Source: an uncultured Duodenibacillus sp.
Lineage (GTDB): Bacteria; Pseudomonadota; Gammaproteobacteria; Burkholderiales; Burkholderiaceae_F
Assembly (NCBI GenBank): GCA_944388865.1
Contig: CALXKM010000033.1
Coordinates: 62,001-126,000, forward strand
DNA: 64,000 nt
Reading direction: 5' to 3'
The stretch's first letter is position 1, and the number at the start of each line of letters is the position of its first letter. A program made the translations under genes and the position numbers. Positions 38,019-45,991 of the stretch are shown here, piece by piece. The notes under the pieces are model-generated. The model made no database searches. It was not told where the DNA came from and saw nothing but the letters and a program-made list of their open reading frames with translations.

Positions 38019-39500
38019 TCAGCGCCTGAGGTCTTCCTTTGCTCTCGCGTGCGAGACGTAAAGGGCAAGAGCCGACAGAGAAATGCCGGCTAAAAAGAGG
38101 CCGACCGTGGTTGCCGCCCAAAAGCCTGCTGCACCGTAGGGGCCGCCGAAGGATTCAGCAGAAAAGCCAAGGTAGTAGCCGCCTCCGAGGCCCACGCACC
38201 ACAGCAGCACCCCGTACATGATCATCGGCACAACCGTGACGCGGTAGCCTCTGAGAGCGAAATTGCTCACCGATTGACAGGCATCGGTGACGTGGTAGAT
38301 GACGCCGAAAATCAAAAGCGAAGCGGCAAGCTTCTGCACGGCGGCGTCCGGCGTATAAAGGCTGACGAGTTGGTCGCGGAAAATGTATAACAAGAGCGCA
38401 TTGGTTGCCGTGATCATGACGGCGCATTTGAGCGTGCGCACCGTAATGACTCGCGCGAGATCCTTAAAGCCCGCTCCCAGACATTGCGACACCAGAACGC
38501 ATACCGCAATGGCAAGCGACAGCGGCACTTGATAGAGCGTGGCGGTGATGTTGCCCACAATTTGGTGGGCGGCTACGTCTATCGTGCCGATGCGCGAAAT
38601 GAAGATCGCCATGAGGGTAAACGAGCTCACCTCAAAGAAAATCGTCAGTCCTATCGGAACGCCGAGCTTGAGCTGCGCGGCGATTGCCTTGATTTGCGGC
38701 CAGAAGAATCTCTCAGGCCGCATGGCGTCGTAGAAGCTGTCAAATCGCCAAATGAGGTAGTAGGCCAGAAGCGCAATCCAGGAATTGACGCTCATGGCGA
38801 CGGCGGCGCCTGCGCCGCCCATGGCGGGAAAGCCGCACCAGCCGTACATGAAAAGAAGATTTAATGGGGCCTTTGAAGCCAAAAGCGCAAGCGAGATGTA
38901 CATTGACACGCGCGGCCTGTTGATGGCTGCGTTGAGCGCGATGAAGCAGCGCATGATCACCGCCGCGGGCAGTCCCCAGGCGCTGGCGTAGAAAAATTCG
39001 CGGCTCATCTCGGCAACCGTTCCGGACACTCCCCCGAATTCAATCCAGAAATCGGTCTGCAGAATCAAAACCACGGCAATGACGGCAAGCACCAGCGCAA
39101 GCCACAGCGACTGGCTGAGCTCAAAGCCGATCAGGTTGAGCTTGCGTGCGCCGAAGTGATGCCCGGCAATAGGGCTCAGTCCCTGCAGGATGCCGACTAA
39201 ACCAAAAAGAACCATGACGCTCGTGGCGCCGCCTAAGGCGACCACGGCCAGATGTTCGGCGCCAAGGCGTCCGGCCATGATGGTGTCGATCGTGGCCGCG
39301 CCCATGATGGCGAGGTTGGCTACGAATAAGGGCGTGGCAAGCTTAAAAAGCGCACCGAGGCTGACGTCGGGGGCTGCCGCGTGATGCGGCCGCGCCAGAA
39401 GCGCTTCGTCGGGCTCGGAGGCTTGCTTTTCTTGGGCCGCAGGCTCAATGAAGTTGTCTTTGGCCTTTTGGCTTGCGTTTGCGGGTTCTTTCTGGCTCAT
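38019..39500 (-). CDS. MATE-family multidrug efflux transporter (NorM-like)
   Basis: A 493-residue membrane protein with a soluble N-terminal extension of about 45 residues and about 12 transmembrane helices. Features include LFKLATPLFVANLAIMGAATIDTIMAGRLGAEHLA in the first helices and the internal repeat of two six-helix halves (LKLGVPIGLTIFFEVSSF starts the second). MATE proteins export cationic compounds with Na+ or H+. Substrate unknown. It stands alone between fba and fnr; an imperfect palindrome CTTGACGTTTTGTTCAAG at 39611-39628 lies upstream. Confidence 0.9.
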   Translation of the reverse strand: MSQKEPANASQKAKDNFIEPAAQEKQASEPDEALLARPHHAAAPDVSLGALFKLATPLFVANLAIMGAATIDTIMAGRLGAEHLAVVALGGATSVMVLFGLVGILQGLSPIAGHHFGARKLNLIGFELSQSLWLALVLAVIAVVLILQTDFWIEFGGVSGTVAEMSREFFYASAWGLPAAVIMRCFIALNAAINRPRVSMYISLALLASKAPLNLLFMYGWCGFPAMGGAGAAVAMSVNSWIALLAYYLIWRFDSFYDAMRPERFFWPQIKAIAAQLKLGVPIGLTIFFEVSSFTLMAIFISRIGTIDVAAHQIVGNITATLYQVPLSLAIAVCVLVSQCLGAGFKDLARVITVRTLKCAVMITATNALLLYIFRDQLVSLYTPDAAVQKLAASLLIFGVIYHVTDACQSVSNFALRGYRVTVVPMIMYGVLLWCVGLGGGYYLGFSAESFGGPYGAAGFWAATTVGLFLAGISLSALALYVSHARAKEDLRR

Positions 39501-39673
39501 TGTGGCACCAAAAATTCTTTGCTCTCTTTTTATGAGCGGCGAAAATCATCTTTTTTTGATGTTCGCTCAGGTCGTCGTTTTTGTGTTCTTCTCGATTGTA
39601 GATGGACTTGCTTGACGTTTTGTTCAAGTGTTCGGCTCAATTGTGATGGACAAAACGGCAAGAGCATCAAGCC

Positions 39674-39709
39674 AAGAAAAAAGGGAAGCCTTTTTTGTTT
39701 GGCCTCCCT
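39674..39709 (-). terminator. Terminator of fnr
   Basis: On the minus strand AGGGAGGCC and GGCTTCCCT pair with one mismatch and are followed by a run of Ts (TTTTTTCTT). It lies 31 bases after the fnr stop codon. Confidence 0.75.
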
Positions 39710-39739
39710 GGTTTTTGAACTTGTCGCGACGGCTGCTTT

Positions 39740-40558
39740 TTAGTTCTCGTCGCTTAAAAGCTCGTTGATGTCGTGCTTTTCGGGAGCAATCGGCACGACG
39801 TTGTCTTTGCCTGCATCGTGATGCTGGTAGGCTTGACCGCTCACGATGGCGCGCAGTCCTTCGAAGTCCATGATCTGCACGTGCTTTTGGTTGACGATGA
39901 TGAGATTGTCGTGAGAAAAGCGCGACAGCACGCGGCTGACGGTCTCAAGCTTCAGACCGAGGTAGCTGCCGATCTCGGCGCGCGTCATGCGAAGCACGAA
40001 TTCGCTGCGCGAGTAGCCGCGCTGCTCAAAGCGCTGCGAGAGATTCAAAATGAAGGCGGCAAGGCGCTCTTCGGCGTGCATTGATCCAAGCAGCAGCATT
40101 ACGCCGTTTTGACGCACGATTTCCATCGAGAGCAGCCGCTGAAAGTGCAGGCTCATGGCATGCATGCTTTGGTTGACTTCAAGAAGCTTCTGGTAGGGCA
40201 GCAGGCATACTTCGGTGTCTTCGAGCGCAATCAAGTCGCTCGAATAGACCATGCCGGCCAGACCGTCGAGGCCGACGATGTCGCCCGACATGTGAAAGCT
40301 CGTGACCTGTTCGCGGCCATCGGAACTCATGACGGCGCTTTTCAAAAACCCCAGACGAATCGCATAGAGCGCTTCAAACTTGTCGCCGGCGCGATAGAGC
40401 GCTTCGCCTCGCTTGATGCGCTTGCGGGTGCTGACAAGCTCTTCGAGTCTTTCGATTTCCTTCAGACTCAGTCCGAGCGGCAGGCACAGTTCCCGCAGAT
40501 TGCAGTTCGAACAGGCCACGCGCAAAGTGGCCATGTTGATGTTGGGGTTGTTCATCAT
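39740..40558 (-). CDS. fnr: Oxygen-sensing transcriptional regulator Fnr
   Basis: Crp/Fnr-family regulator that senses oxygen with a [4Fe-4S] cluster. In the 272-residue protein C16, C19, C25 and C118 match the four cluster ligands of E. coli FNR with a constant offset of four. The DNA-binding helix reads EIGSYLGLKLETVSRVLSRF near residue 200, including the E..SR pattern that reads TTGAT half-sites. It has a C-terminal tail of about 30 residues after the usual end. It is divergent from hemN, whose promoter carries a matching FNR box. Confidence 0.95.
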   Translation of the reverse strand: MMNNPNINMATLRVACSNCNLRELCLPLGLSLKEIERLEELVSTRKRIKRGEALYRAGDKFEALYAIRLGFLKSAVMSSDGREQVTSFHMSGDIVGLDGLAGMVYSSDLIALEDTEVCLLPYQKLLEVNQSMHAMSLHFQRLLSMEIVRQNGVMLLLGSMHAEERLAAFILNLSQRFEQRGYSRSEFVLRMTRAEIGSYLGLKLETVSRVLSRFSHDNLIIVNQKHVQIMDFEGLRAIVSGQAYQHHDAGKDNVVPIAPEKHDINELLSDEN

Positions 40559-40782
40559 AAATTTCAGCCTCGCAAAGCTGCATCGTCACAGTCTCCGGCG
40601 GCTTGCTCGCTTTGGGGCAGAGGATGATCGGCCGCAGCCGATAATTGTGAAATAATCTTGCCCGTTTAAACTGCTCGCGCAACCGCACTGTCGATATGAA
40701 CGACCGCAGAGCTCATCGCAAAGGGGCAAGCCCGACAACGGCAAAGCTCGTAAGGTTCATGCTCAAATGACAGCTGGAAAAC

Positions 40783-40796
40783 TTGACAAGGATCAA
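40783..40796 (+). promoter_or_regulatory. FNR box upstream of hemN
   Basis: TTGACAAGGATCAA matches the FNR consensus TTGAT-N4-ATCAA at nine of ten defined positions. It lies 72 bases before the hemN start codon. If it acts as an activator site centred at -41.5, transcription would begin near 40831. hemN is a common FNR-type target in proteobacteria. Confidence 0.8.
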
Positions 40797-40867
40797 TGTT
40801 TTTCCAAATTCGAGCGAATCATATCAGTTGGTTTGTGTTTTGTCATAGAAATAGGGGTTACATACAC

Positions 40868-42268
40868 ATGCTCAATCCGGCTACCAGCGGCGTCGAACTG
40901 CCTGACGACGCGCTTTTAAAAAAGTTCGACGTTCCCGCGCCGCGCTATACGTCTTATCCGACGGCCGATCGCTTTCATGCGGGCTATACGGCCTCTGACT
41001 ACGAGGCAGCGCTTGCGGGTCGCGGCTCGGCTCCCAAAAAGACGGGCTTGTCGCTGTACTGCCATATTCCGTTTTGCAACGACGTTTGCTTTTACTGCGG
41101 CTGCAACAAGATCGTCACGCGCGATCATGAGCGTTCTGCTCAATATATGCGCGTCATGCTCGAAGAGGCCGATCTGGTCGGTGAAAAGCTCACCGGCAGC
41201 CGCACGCTCGAGCAGCTGCACTGGGGCGGCGGTACGCCGACCTTCCTGACCGATGATGAAATTCTCTTTCTGATGGGAGAGATTCAAAAACGCTTTCCCT
41301 TTGAGGCCGACGGAGAATTTTCCATTGAGGTCGATCCCCGAAGCTGTCCCGTGAGCAAGGTAAAGACTCTCAAGCAGGCAGGCTTTAACCGCATGAGTCT
41401 CGGCGTGCAGGACTTCAACCCTGAGGTTCAAAAGGCCGTCAACCGCATCCAGCCTCTCGAGATGACCCGCGAGGTGCTCGAGTCTGCGCGAGCCGAAGGC
41501 TTTGAGTCGATCAACATGGATCTCATCTATGGCCTGCCCAAGCAGACGCGAGAAAGCTTCAAGCGCACGATTGAGCAGGTCATCGAATTGAGTCCCGACA
41601 GAATCGCGCTTTATCACTACGCGCACTTGCCCAACATCTTCAAGCCGCAGCGGCGCATCATCCCGGCCGATCTGCCCAACGCCGAGGAGCGCGTCAACAT
41701 CATGTTCGACTCGATTCGCACGCTCACGGCAAACGGCTACCGCTACATCGGCATGGATCACTTCGCCAAGGAAGACGACGAACTTTCCATTGCTCAGGTC
41801 AACGGGACGATTCAGCGCAACTTCCAGGGCTACTCGACGCGAGCCGAGTGCGACATGGTGGCTCTTGGGGCAAGCTCGATTTCGTTTGTCGACGGCAACT
41901 ACGCCTGCAATCCGCGCGAAATCGAGCCTTACTACGAGGCGATTCGCGCCGGACGCCTGGCAACCTGCCGCGGCTTTAAGCTCAACGACGACGACAAGCT
42001 GCGCCGCGCGGTGATCATGACCATCATGTGCCGCTTTGAGCTTGACAAGCGTGAAATCGAAGCCGAGTTCGGCATCAATTTCGACGAGACCTTCGCGCAT
42101 GAACTCAAAAAGCTTCAGGCCTATGCAAAGCATGAGCTCGTGGAACTCACGCCCGAAAAAATTACGGTAAGCGCCAAGGGCAAGATTTTTGTGCGCGCCG
42201 TGGCCATGCAGTTTGACCGCTATTTACGCGAATCGGATCGTGCAGGCGGTTATTCAAAGATTGCTTGA
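40868..42268 (+). CDS. hemN: Oxygen-independent coproporphyrinogen III oxidase
   Basis: Radical-SAM enzyme that decarboxylates coproporphyrinogen III in heme synthesis without oxygen. In the 466-residue protein the cluster motif CNDVCFYC has C70, C74 and C77, followed by GCNKI; upstream PAPRYTSYPTADRF is characteristic of true HemN, as is YRYIGMDHFAK. ATG 40868 is chosen because the family begins close to it and AGGGG lies upstream. An FNR box at 40783-40796 predicts induction without oxygen. Confidence 0.95.
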   Translation: MLNPATSGVELPDDALLKKFDVPAPRYTSYPTADRFHAGYTASDYEAALAGRGSAPKKTGLSLYCHIPFCNDVCFYCGCNKIVTRDHERSAQYMRVMLEEADLVGEKLTGSRTLEQLHWGGGTPTFLTDDEILFLMGEIQKRFPFEADGEFSIEVDPRSCPVSKVKTLKQAGFNRMSLGVQDFNPEVQKAVNRIQPLEMTREVLESARAEGFESINMDLIYGLPKQTRESFKRTIEQVIELSPDRIALYHYAHLPNIFKPQRRIIPADLPNAEERVNIMFDSIRTLTANGYRYIGMDHFAKEDDELSIAQVNGTIQRNFQGYSTRAECDMVALGASSISFVDGNYACNPREIEPYYEAIRAGRLATCRGFKLNDDDKLRRAVIMTIMCRFELDKREIEAEFGINFDETFAHELKKLQAYAKHELVELTPEKITVSAKGKIFVRAVAMQFDRYLRESDRAGGYSKIA

Positions 42269-42332
42269 TGCCTGCTTGCGCTCGGGCAGAGATTCAAAAA
42301 GACAGCATTTTGCATTGCGCAAAAGCTCAGAC

Positions 42333-42386
42333 GGCTCCCGCGCCTGCTTCGGATTTAGAGTCCGATGCAGGCGCGTTTCGGGAGCC
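42333..42386 (+). terminator. Very stable hairpin after hemN
   Basis: GGCTCCCG (42333-42340) and CGCCTGC (42341-42347) pair with GCAGGCG (42367-42373) and CGGGAGCC (42379-42386); an inner TCGGA/TCCGA closes the loop. It is followed by the T-rich stretch TTTGCTTTTGTT. It lies 64 bases after the hemN stop codon. Confidence 0.65.
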
Positions 42387-42469
42387 GGTTTGCTTTTGTT
42401 GCGGCCTATTGCTAGTCTGAAGGCGCGTTGCCGTTGCTTCTTTTTTTTCGCAGCGCGTGTATTTCGATT

Positions 42470-44032
42470 ATGCAGACGACACCAAGCTTTTACTGGCACG
42501 ATTATGAAACTTTCGGTCTAAACCGCCGTACGGACCGACCGGCGCAATTTGCCGGCTTGCGCACGACGATGGATTTTGAGCCCATGGGCGAGACCGACGT
42601 CTGGTACGCTAGGCCCGCGCTTGACTACCTGCCGCAGCCCGAAGCATGCCTTGTCACCGGCATTACGCCTCAGGAGGCGTTCAAAAAAGGCATGCCTGAG
42701 GCCGAGTTTGCCTCCAGAATCTATGAGAGGTTCAATACGCCCGGCACTATTGTCGTGGGCTACAACAATCTGCGCTTTGACGACGAAGTCACCCGCGCCA
42801 TGTTTTGGCGCAATCTCTACGACATGTACGCGCATCAGTACAAAAACGGCTGCTCGCGCTGGGATCTGTTTCCCTTTGTGCTCGCCGTCTGGGCCTTGAG
42901 AGATGAGGGCATCAACTGGCCGCTGCGCGAGACTTCCGATCCTGAAAAGGCAAAGCTTGTGAGTTTTCGGCTCGAAAAGCTCACCGAAGCCAACGGCATC
43001 GAACACGATCATGCGCACGATGCCGCAAGCGACGTTTCCGCTACGGCGGCGCTGGCAAAGTTTCTTGCCGCAAAGGTCCCGAAACTGTGGCGCTGGGCGC
43101 TCGAGCACCGCAGCAAAGAGCATGTGACGACAACGCTCGAAAGCGGCCGACCCTGCGTCTGGGTGACGAGCACGGCAGGCCAAAAGGCGGGTTTTCTGCG
43201 CTTTCCCATGCCGGTTGCGGTCAATCCGGGAAACCGCAATGAGTACATCGTTTGGGATTGCAGAAGCGATCCGTCGGTTCTGCTTGGGTTGTCCGTTGAA
43301 GAAATTGCAAGGCGGGCCTTTGGGCCGCGGTCAGGTTTGGAGGAAAATGAAGAGCGGCTGTCTCTTTCCAGACTGCGGGTCAATACGTCTCCATTTGTCT
43401 GTGGAGATCTTCGCACCATCAACGCTCGCGTGCAGTCGCGCTTTGACATTGACCTTGAGCAGATCGTCGCCAATGGAGAAAAGCTCACCGAAATTGCGCA
43501 TCTGCTCACAGGTCCCGTGCTTGAGGCGCTGAGTCTCGTGCAGGGCGATGAAGAAGAGCGCCGGCAGACTGCAGCAGAGCCCCTTGACTGTGATTTGGCC
43601 ATGTATGCCGGAGGCTTCATCAACGAGGCCGACAAGAGTCTCATGCGCGACGTGCATGCTATGACTGCTCAGACCATGGCCGAGCGTGCGCACGAAGGGC
43701 GGATTAATTTTGATGATCCACGGCTAAACGCTGTGTTTTTCCGCATGCGCGCCAGAAGCTGGCCTGAATTTCTTGATTTCGAAGAAAAAGCGCGTTTCCA
43801 ATCGCATTGCCGCGCTGTGCTTGAGGGAATAGCTTCGGGAAGCGGCGGCATTGAAAAGTATTTTGAAGACATTGACGCCAAAGCCGAAGAAATTGCGGAG
43901 CTCGTTGAAGCCGGCCGTCTTTCTGAGGAGCGCGCCGAGCGCATGGAGCAGGTTCTTCACGCGCTCTACGACTGGGGTGAACATGTCGCGCAGTGCGTTG
44001 AGAATCTCGATGCAGCGGCCGATGAGCAGTAA
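42470..44032 (+). CDS. sbcB: Exodeoxyribonuclease I
   Basis: Single-strand-specific 3'-5' exonuclease used in recombination and mismatch repair. The 520-residue protein begins with the DEDD motif I (FYWHDYETFG), has GYNNLRFDDEV as motif II, and DHAHDAASDVSATAALA as motif III with the catalytic histidine. The C-terminal half is the ExoI-specific region. ATG 42470 is preferred; an in-frame upstream start adds 14 hydrophobic residues. It follows the hemN hairpin and precedes the dehydrogenase gene by 80 bases. Confidence 0.94.
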   Translation: MQTTPSFYWHDYETFGLNRRTDRPAQFAGLRTTMDFEPMGETDVWYARPALDYLPQPEACLVTGITPQEAFKKGMPEAEFASRIYERFNTPGTIVVGYNNLRFDDEVTRAMFWRNLYDMYAHQYKNGCSRWDLFPFVLAVWALRDEGINWPLRETSDPEKAKLVSFRLEKLTEANGIEHDHAHDAASDVSATAALAKFLAAKVPKLWRWALEHRSKEHVTTTLESGRPCVWVTSTAGQKAGFLRFPMPVAVNPGNRNEYIVWDCRSDPSVLLGLSVEEIARRAFGPRSGLEENEERLSLSRLRVNTSPFVCGDLRTINARVQSRFDIDLEQIVANGEKLTEIAHLLTGPVLEALSLVQGDEEERRQTAAEPLDCDLAMYAGGFINEADKSLMRDVHAMTAQTMAERAHEGRINFDDPRLNAVFFRMRARSWPEFLDFEEKARFQSHCRAVLEGIASGSGGIEKYFEDIDAKAEEIAELVEAGRLSEERAERMEQVLHALYDWGEHVAQCVENLDAAADEQ

Positions 44033-44112
44033 CGCCGGCGGCATAAGGCACAACCTGAGCTCTCAGAGCGTGACGGCCTTTGACGCAGGCTCTCAAAAAG
44101 GAGGATTATCTT

Positions 44113-45012
44113 ATGAGCAAAACTGAGCAAGTGCGCAAAGTCGCCTTTTTGGGGCTTGGCGTCATGGGTTACCCGATGGCGGGCCATCTGGTCAAGGCCG
44201 GTCACGATGTGACGGTCTATAACCGTACGCAGGCAAAGGCGCAGAAGTGGGCCGAGCAGTACGGCGCACGATGGGCGGCAACGCCGGCGCAGGCCGCTAA
44301 GGACTGCGACATTGTTTTTGCCTGCGTGGGCGAAGATAAGGATCTGCGCGAGGTTGTGCTCGGCGAAAACGGGGCGCTCGCCGGCATGAAGCCCGGTGCC
44401 GTCTTTGTCGACCACACGACCGACTCGGCCGATATTGCCCGTGAAATGGGCAAACTTTTTGCTGAGCGCGGCATGGCTTTTCTCGATGCGCCTGTCTCAG
44501 GCGGGCAGGCTGGAGCCGAAAACGGCGTTCTGACTGTGATGGTCGGCGGCGATGAAAAGGTTTTCGAGGATGCCGCCGACGTCATTGCTGCTTATGCCTG
44601 TTCTGTAACGCGCGTAGGGGACGCAGGCTGCGGACAACTTGCCAAGATGGTCAATCAGATCTGCATTGCGGGCGTCGTGCAGGGGCTTTCAGAGGCCGTG
44701 GCCTTTGGCTTGAATGCCGGCTTGGACATGAAGCTTGTGCTGCCCGTGCTTGAAAAGGGCGCCGCAGGAAGCTGGCAGATGAAGGCGCGCGGCGCGACCA
44801 TGGTCGACAACGAGTTTGACTTTGGCTTTGCCGTCGACTGGATGCGCAAGGATTTGGGCATTGCGCTTGCCGAAGCCAAGCGCAATGGCTCCGTGCTTCC
44901 TCTGACGGCGGTGGTCGATCAGTTCTACGGCGATGTGCAGCGCTTGGGCGGAAGCAGGTTTGATACTTCTTCGCTCATCACGCGTCTGCCAAGACCAACG
45001 TCGAAGAAGTAG
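44113..45012 (+). CDS. 3-hydroxyisobutyrate/tartronate-semialdehyde dehydrogenase family protein
   Basis: A 299-residue NAD(P)-dependent beta-hydroxyacid dehydrogenase. The Rossmann motif VAFLGLGVMGYPMAGHLVKAGHDVTVYNRT starts near residue 10. The substrate motif DAPVSGGQAGAENGVLTVMVGG is near 120, and the catalytic lysine is expected in GCGQLAKMVNQ. AAGGAGG at 44098-44104 fixes ATG 44113. The family includes GarR/GlxR, MmsB and YihU types; the specific substrate cannot be told. A terminator follows at 45040-45071, so it is probably not part of the feo unit. Confidence 0.85.
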   Translation: MSKTEQVRKVAFLGLGVMGYPMAGHLVKAGHDVTVYNRTQAKAQKWAEQYGARWAATPAQAAKDCDIVFACVGEDKDLREVVLGENGALAGMKPGAVFVDHTTDSADIAREMGKLFAERGMAFLDAPVSGGQAGAENGVLTVMVGGDEKVFEDAADVIAAYACSVTRVGDAGCGQLAKMVNQICIAGVVQGLSEAVAFGLNAGLDMKLVLPVLEKGAAGSWQMKARGATMVDNEFDFGFAVDWMRKDLGIALAEAKRNGSVLPLTAVVDQFYGDVQRLGGSRFDTSSLITRLPRPTSKK

Positions 45013-45039
45013 AAAAGCTTTCATCCTTGTTTTTCAGAG

Positions 45040-45071
45040 CCGGATCGGGCAAGTGCCTTGGTCCGGTTTTT
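45040..45071 (+). terminator. Terminator of the hydroxyacid dehydrogenase gene
   Basis: CCGGATC at 45040-45046 pairs with GGTCCGG at 45060-45066 (one G-T wobble), with an inner GGC/GCC arm, followed by TTTTTC. It insulates the dehydrogenase gene from the feo promoter region. Confidence 0.75.
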
Positions 45072-45180
45072 CATTGGGCGGGCATTGCCTGCATTGCGTC
45101 ACGCCGATGCAGGCTGAGCGGACCCGACTGAGCACTTTTCGAAAGCAGACAGTCGAGCTGATGGAGCATTCTTGAATTGT
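45072..45180. other. Upstream part of the feo control region
   Basis: About 110 bases after the dehydrogenase terminator and before the first Fur-like box. I see no gene or clear signal here. Together with the three boxes it makes up the roughly 400-base feo leader. Confidence 0.35.
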
Positions 45181-45199
45181 TATGAGAATCGTTCTGATT
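45181..45199. promoter_or_regulatory. Fur-like box 1 upstream of feo
   Basis: TATGAGAATCGTTCTGATT: a TGAGAA/TTCTGA dyad around TCG, one mismatch from symmetric. It resembles the GAGAAT-ATTCTC core of proteobacterial Fur sites. Confidence 0.65.
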
Positions 45200-45218
45200 T
45201 GCGTTTAGTCAATAGTTT

Positions 45219-45237
45219 GTTAGAAATCGTTCTCATT
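45219..45237. promoter_or_regulatory. Fur-like box 2 upstream of feo
   Basis: TTTAGAAATCGTTCTCATT-type sequence, with a perfect right half (TTCTCA) and a weaker left half. It is centred 38 bases after box 1, nearly the same core as box 1, ATCGTTCT. Confidence 0.55.
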
Positions 45238-45325
45238 TGCAGCTTGTTGGTAAGAGAAAAAATTACTTATAAATCAGACCATTCAAGGGAAACTTCAACG
45301 GGAGAAGTTATCTTTTTGCGCGTTG

Positions 45326-45348
45326 ATATTGAGAATAGTTCTCATTAT
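45326..45348. promoter_or_regulatory. Fur-like box 3 upstream of feo
   Basis: The core TGAGAATAGTTCTCA is a perfect 6-3-6 palindrome inside an ATAT...ATAT frame. It is the best of the three sites and lies 72 bases before the feoA start codon, so binding would block transcription or clearance of RNA polymerase. Confidence 0.75.
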
Positions 45349-45419
45349 ATTGCGCAATGAAAAAGCGGATGGGGCATGGCGTCCAGAGCTTTTGGCAACT
45401 CAAAGGAAACGGAAAAACG

Positions 45420-45659
45420 ATGACTTCCATCGAACGCAGGATACGCAAGCTCACCGAACTCAAAATCAATGAACCGGCCGTCGTGGCCAAAATCAAGCTC
45501 GAACGCAACGAAGCAGGCCGCCTTGATGAGCTCGGATTGCATATCGGTTCGGCCGTGCGCGTGCTTGCCGGCAACCTTAACGAGAGCATTCTCATTGCGG
45601 TCGGAGACGGCCGCATCGGCGTCAATTACGACGTGGCGCAAAAGATTTACGTCTACTGA
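45420..45659 (+). CDS. FeoA-family protein (first copy)
   Basis: A 79-residue SH3-like FeoA protein, a cytoplasmic partner of the FeoB ferrous-iron channel. Typical features are LTELKINEPAVVAKI, LDELGLHIGSAVRVL and GRIGVNYDVAQKIYV. I start it at ATG 45420 with AAAGGA upstream; an earlier in-frame ATG at 45357 would add 21 residues without family support. It lies just after the Fur-like boxes and 28 bases before a second feoA gene. Confidence 0.88.
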   Translation: MTSIERRIRKLTELKINEPAVVAKIKLERNEAGRLDELGLHIGSAVRVLAGNLNESILIAVGDGRIGVNYDVAQKIYVY

Positions 45660-45687
45660 TTCAAGTTCAAGAAAGGGAAATGCACAA

Positions 45688-45915
45688 ATGCTTCTGAAAG
45701 ACCTTCAACCCGGAGCAAAGGGAACGATTAAGGGCTACAGCAAGTCCGCAGGCGAATATCGTCGCCGGCTGCTGATGTTGGGCGCAACGCCCGGCACCGC
45801 TTTTGAAGTGGTGCGTGTGGCGCCTTTGGGCGACCCGGTGGAAATTCGCGTGCGCGGCAGCTTCATCAGCGTCAGAAAGGATGAAGCGGCCATTATGGAA
45901 GTAAGCACGAACTAA
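45688..45915 (+). CDS. feoA: FeoA-family protein (second copy)
   Basis: A 75-residue FeoA protein that differs clearly from the first copy. It has the classic pattern LLKDLQPGAKGTIKGY, RRRLLMLGATPGTAFEVVRVAPLGDPVEIRVRG and ends with ISVRKDEAAIMEV. It is the closer match to canonical FeoA, which supports GTP-dependent iron transport by FeoB. Two unlike FeoA genes before one feoB suggests two separate roles in the complex. FeoB starts 76 bases later. Confidence 0.92.
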   Translation: MLLKDLQPGAKGTIKGYSKSAGEYRRRLLMLGATPGTAFEVVRVAPLGDPVEIRVRGSFISVRKDEAAIMEVSTN

Positions 45916-45991
45916 AGGACTTTCGCGAGCAGGATTTCAGAAAGAAAGACAAAAGATCTTCAAACCATTGGAAAACAACGGAACATTCAAA

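Noticed and set aside
39611-39628. CTTGACGTTTTGTTCAAG as a regulator or FNR site for the MATE gene
   Set aside because: The half-site spacing is two bases too long for FNR, and only five base pairs of each arm are symmetric.
40916-42133. Open frame of 405 codons antisense to hemN
   Set aside because: Shadow of a GC-rich gene; no recognisable motif and no ribosome-binding site.
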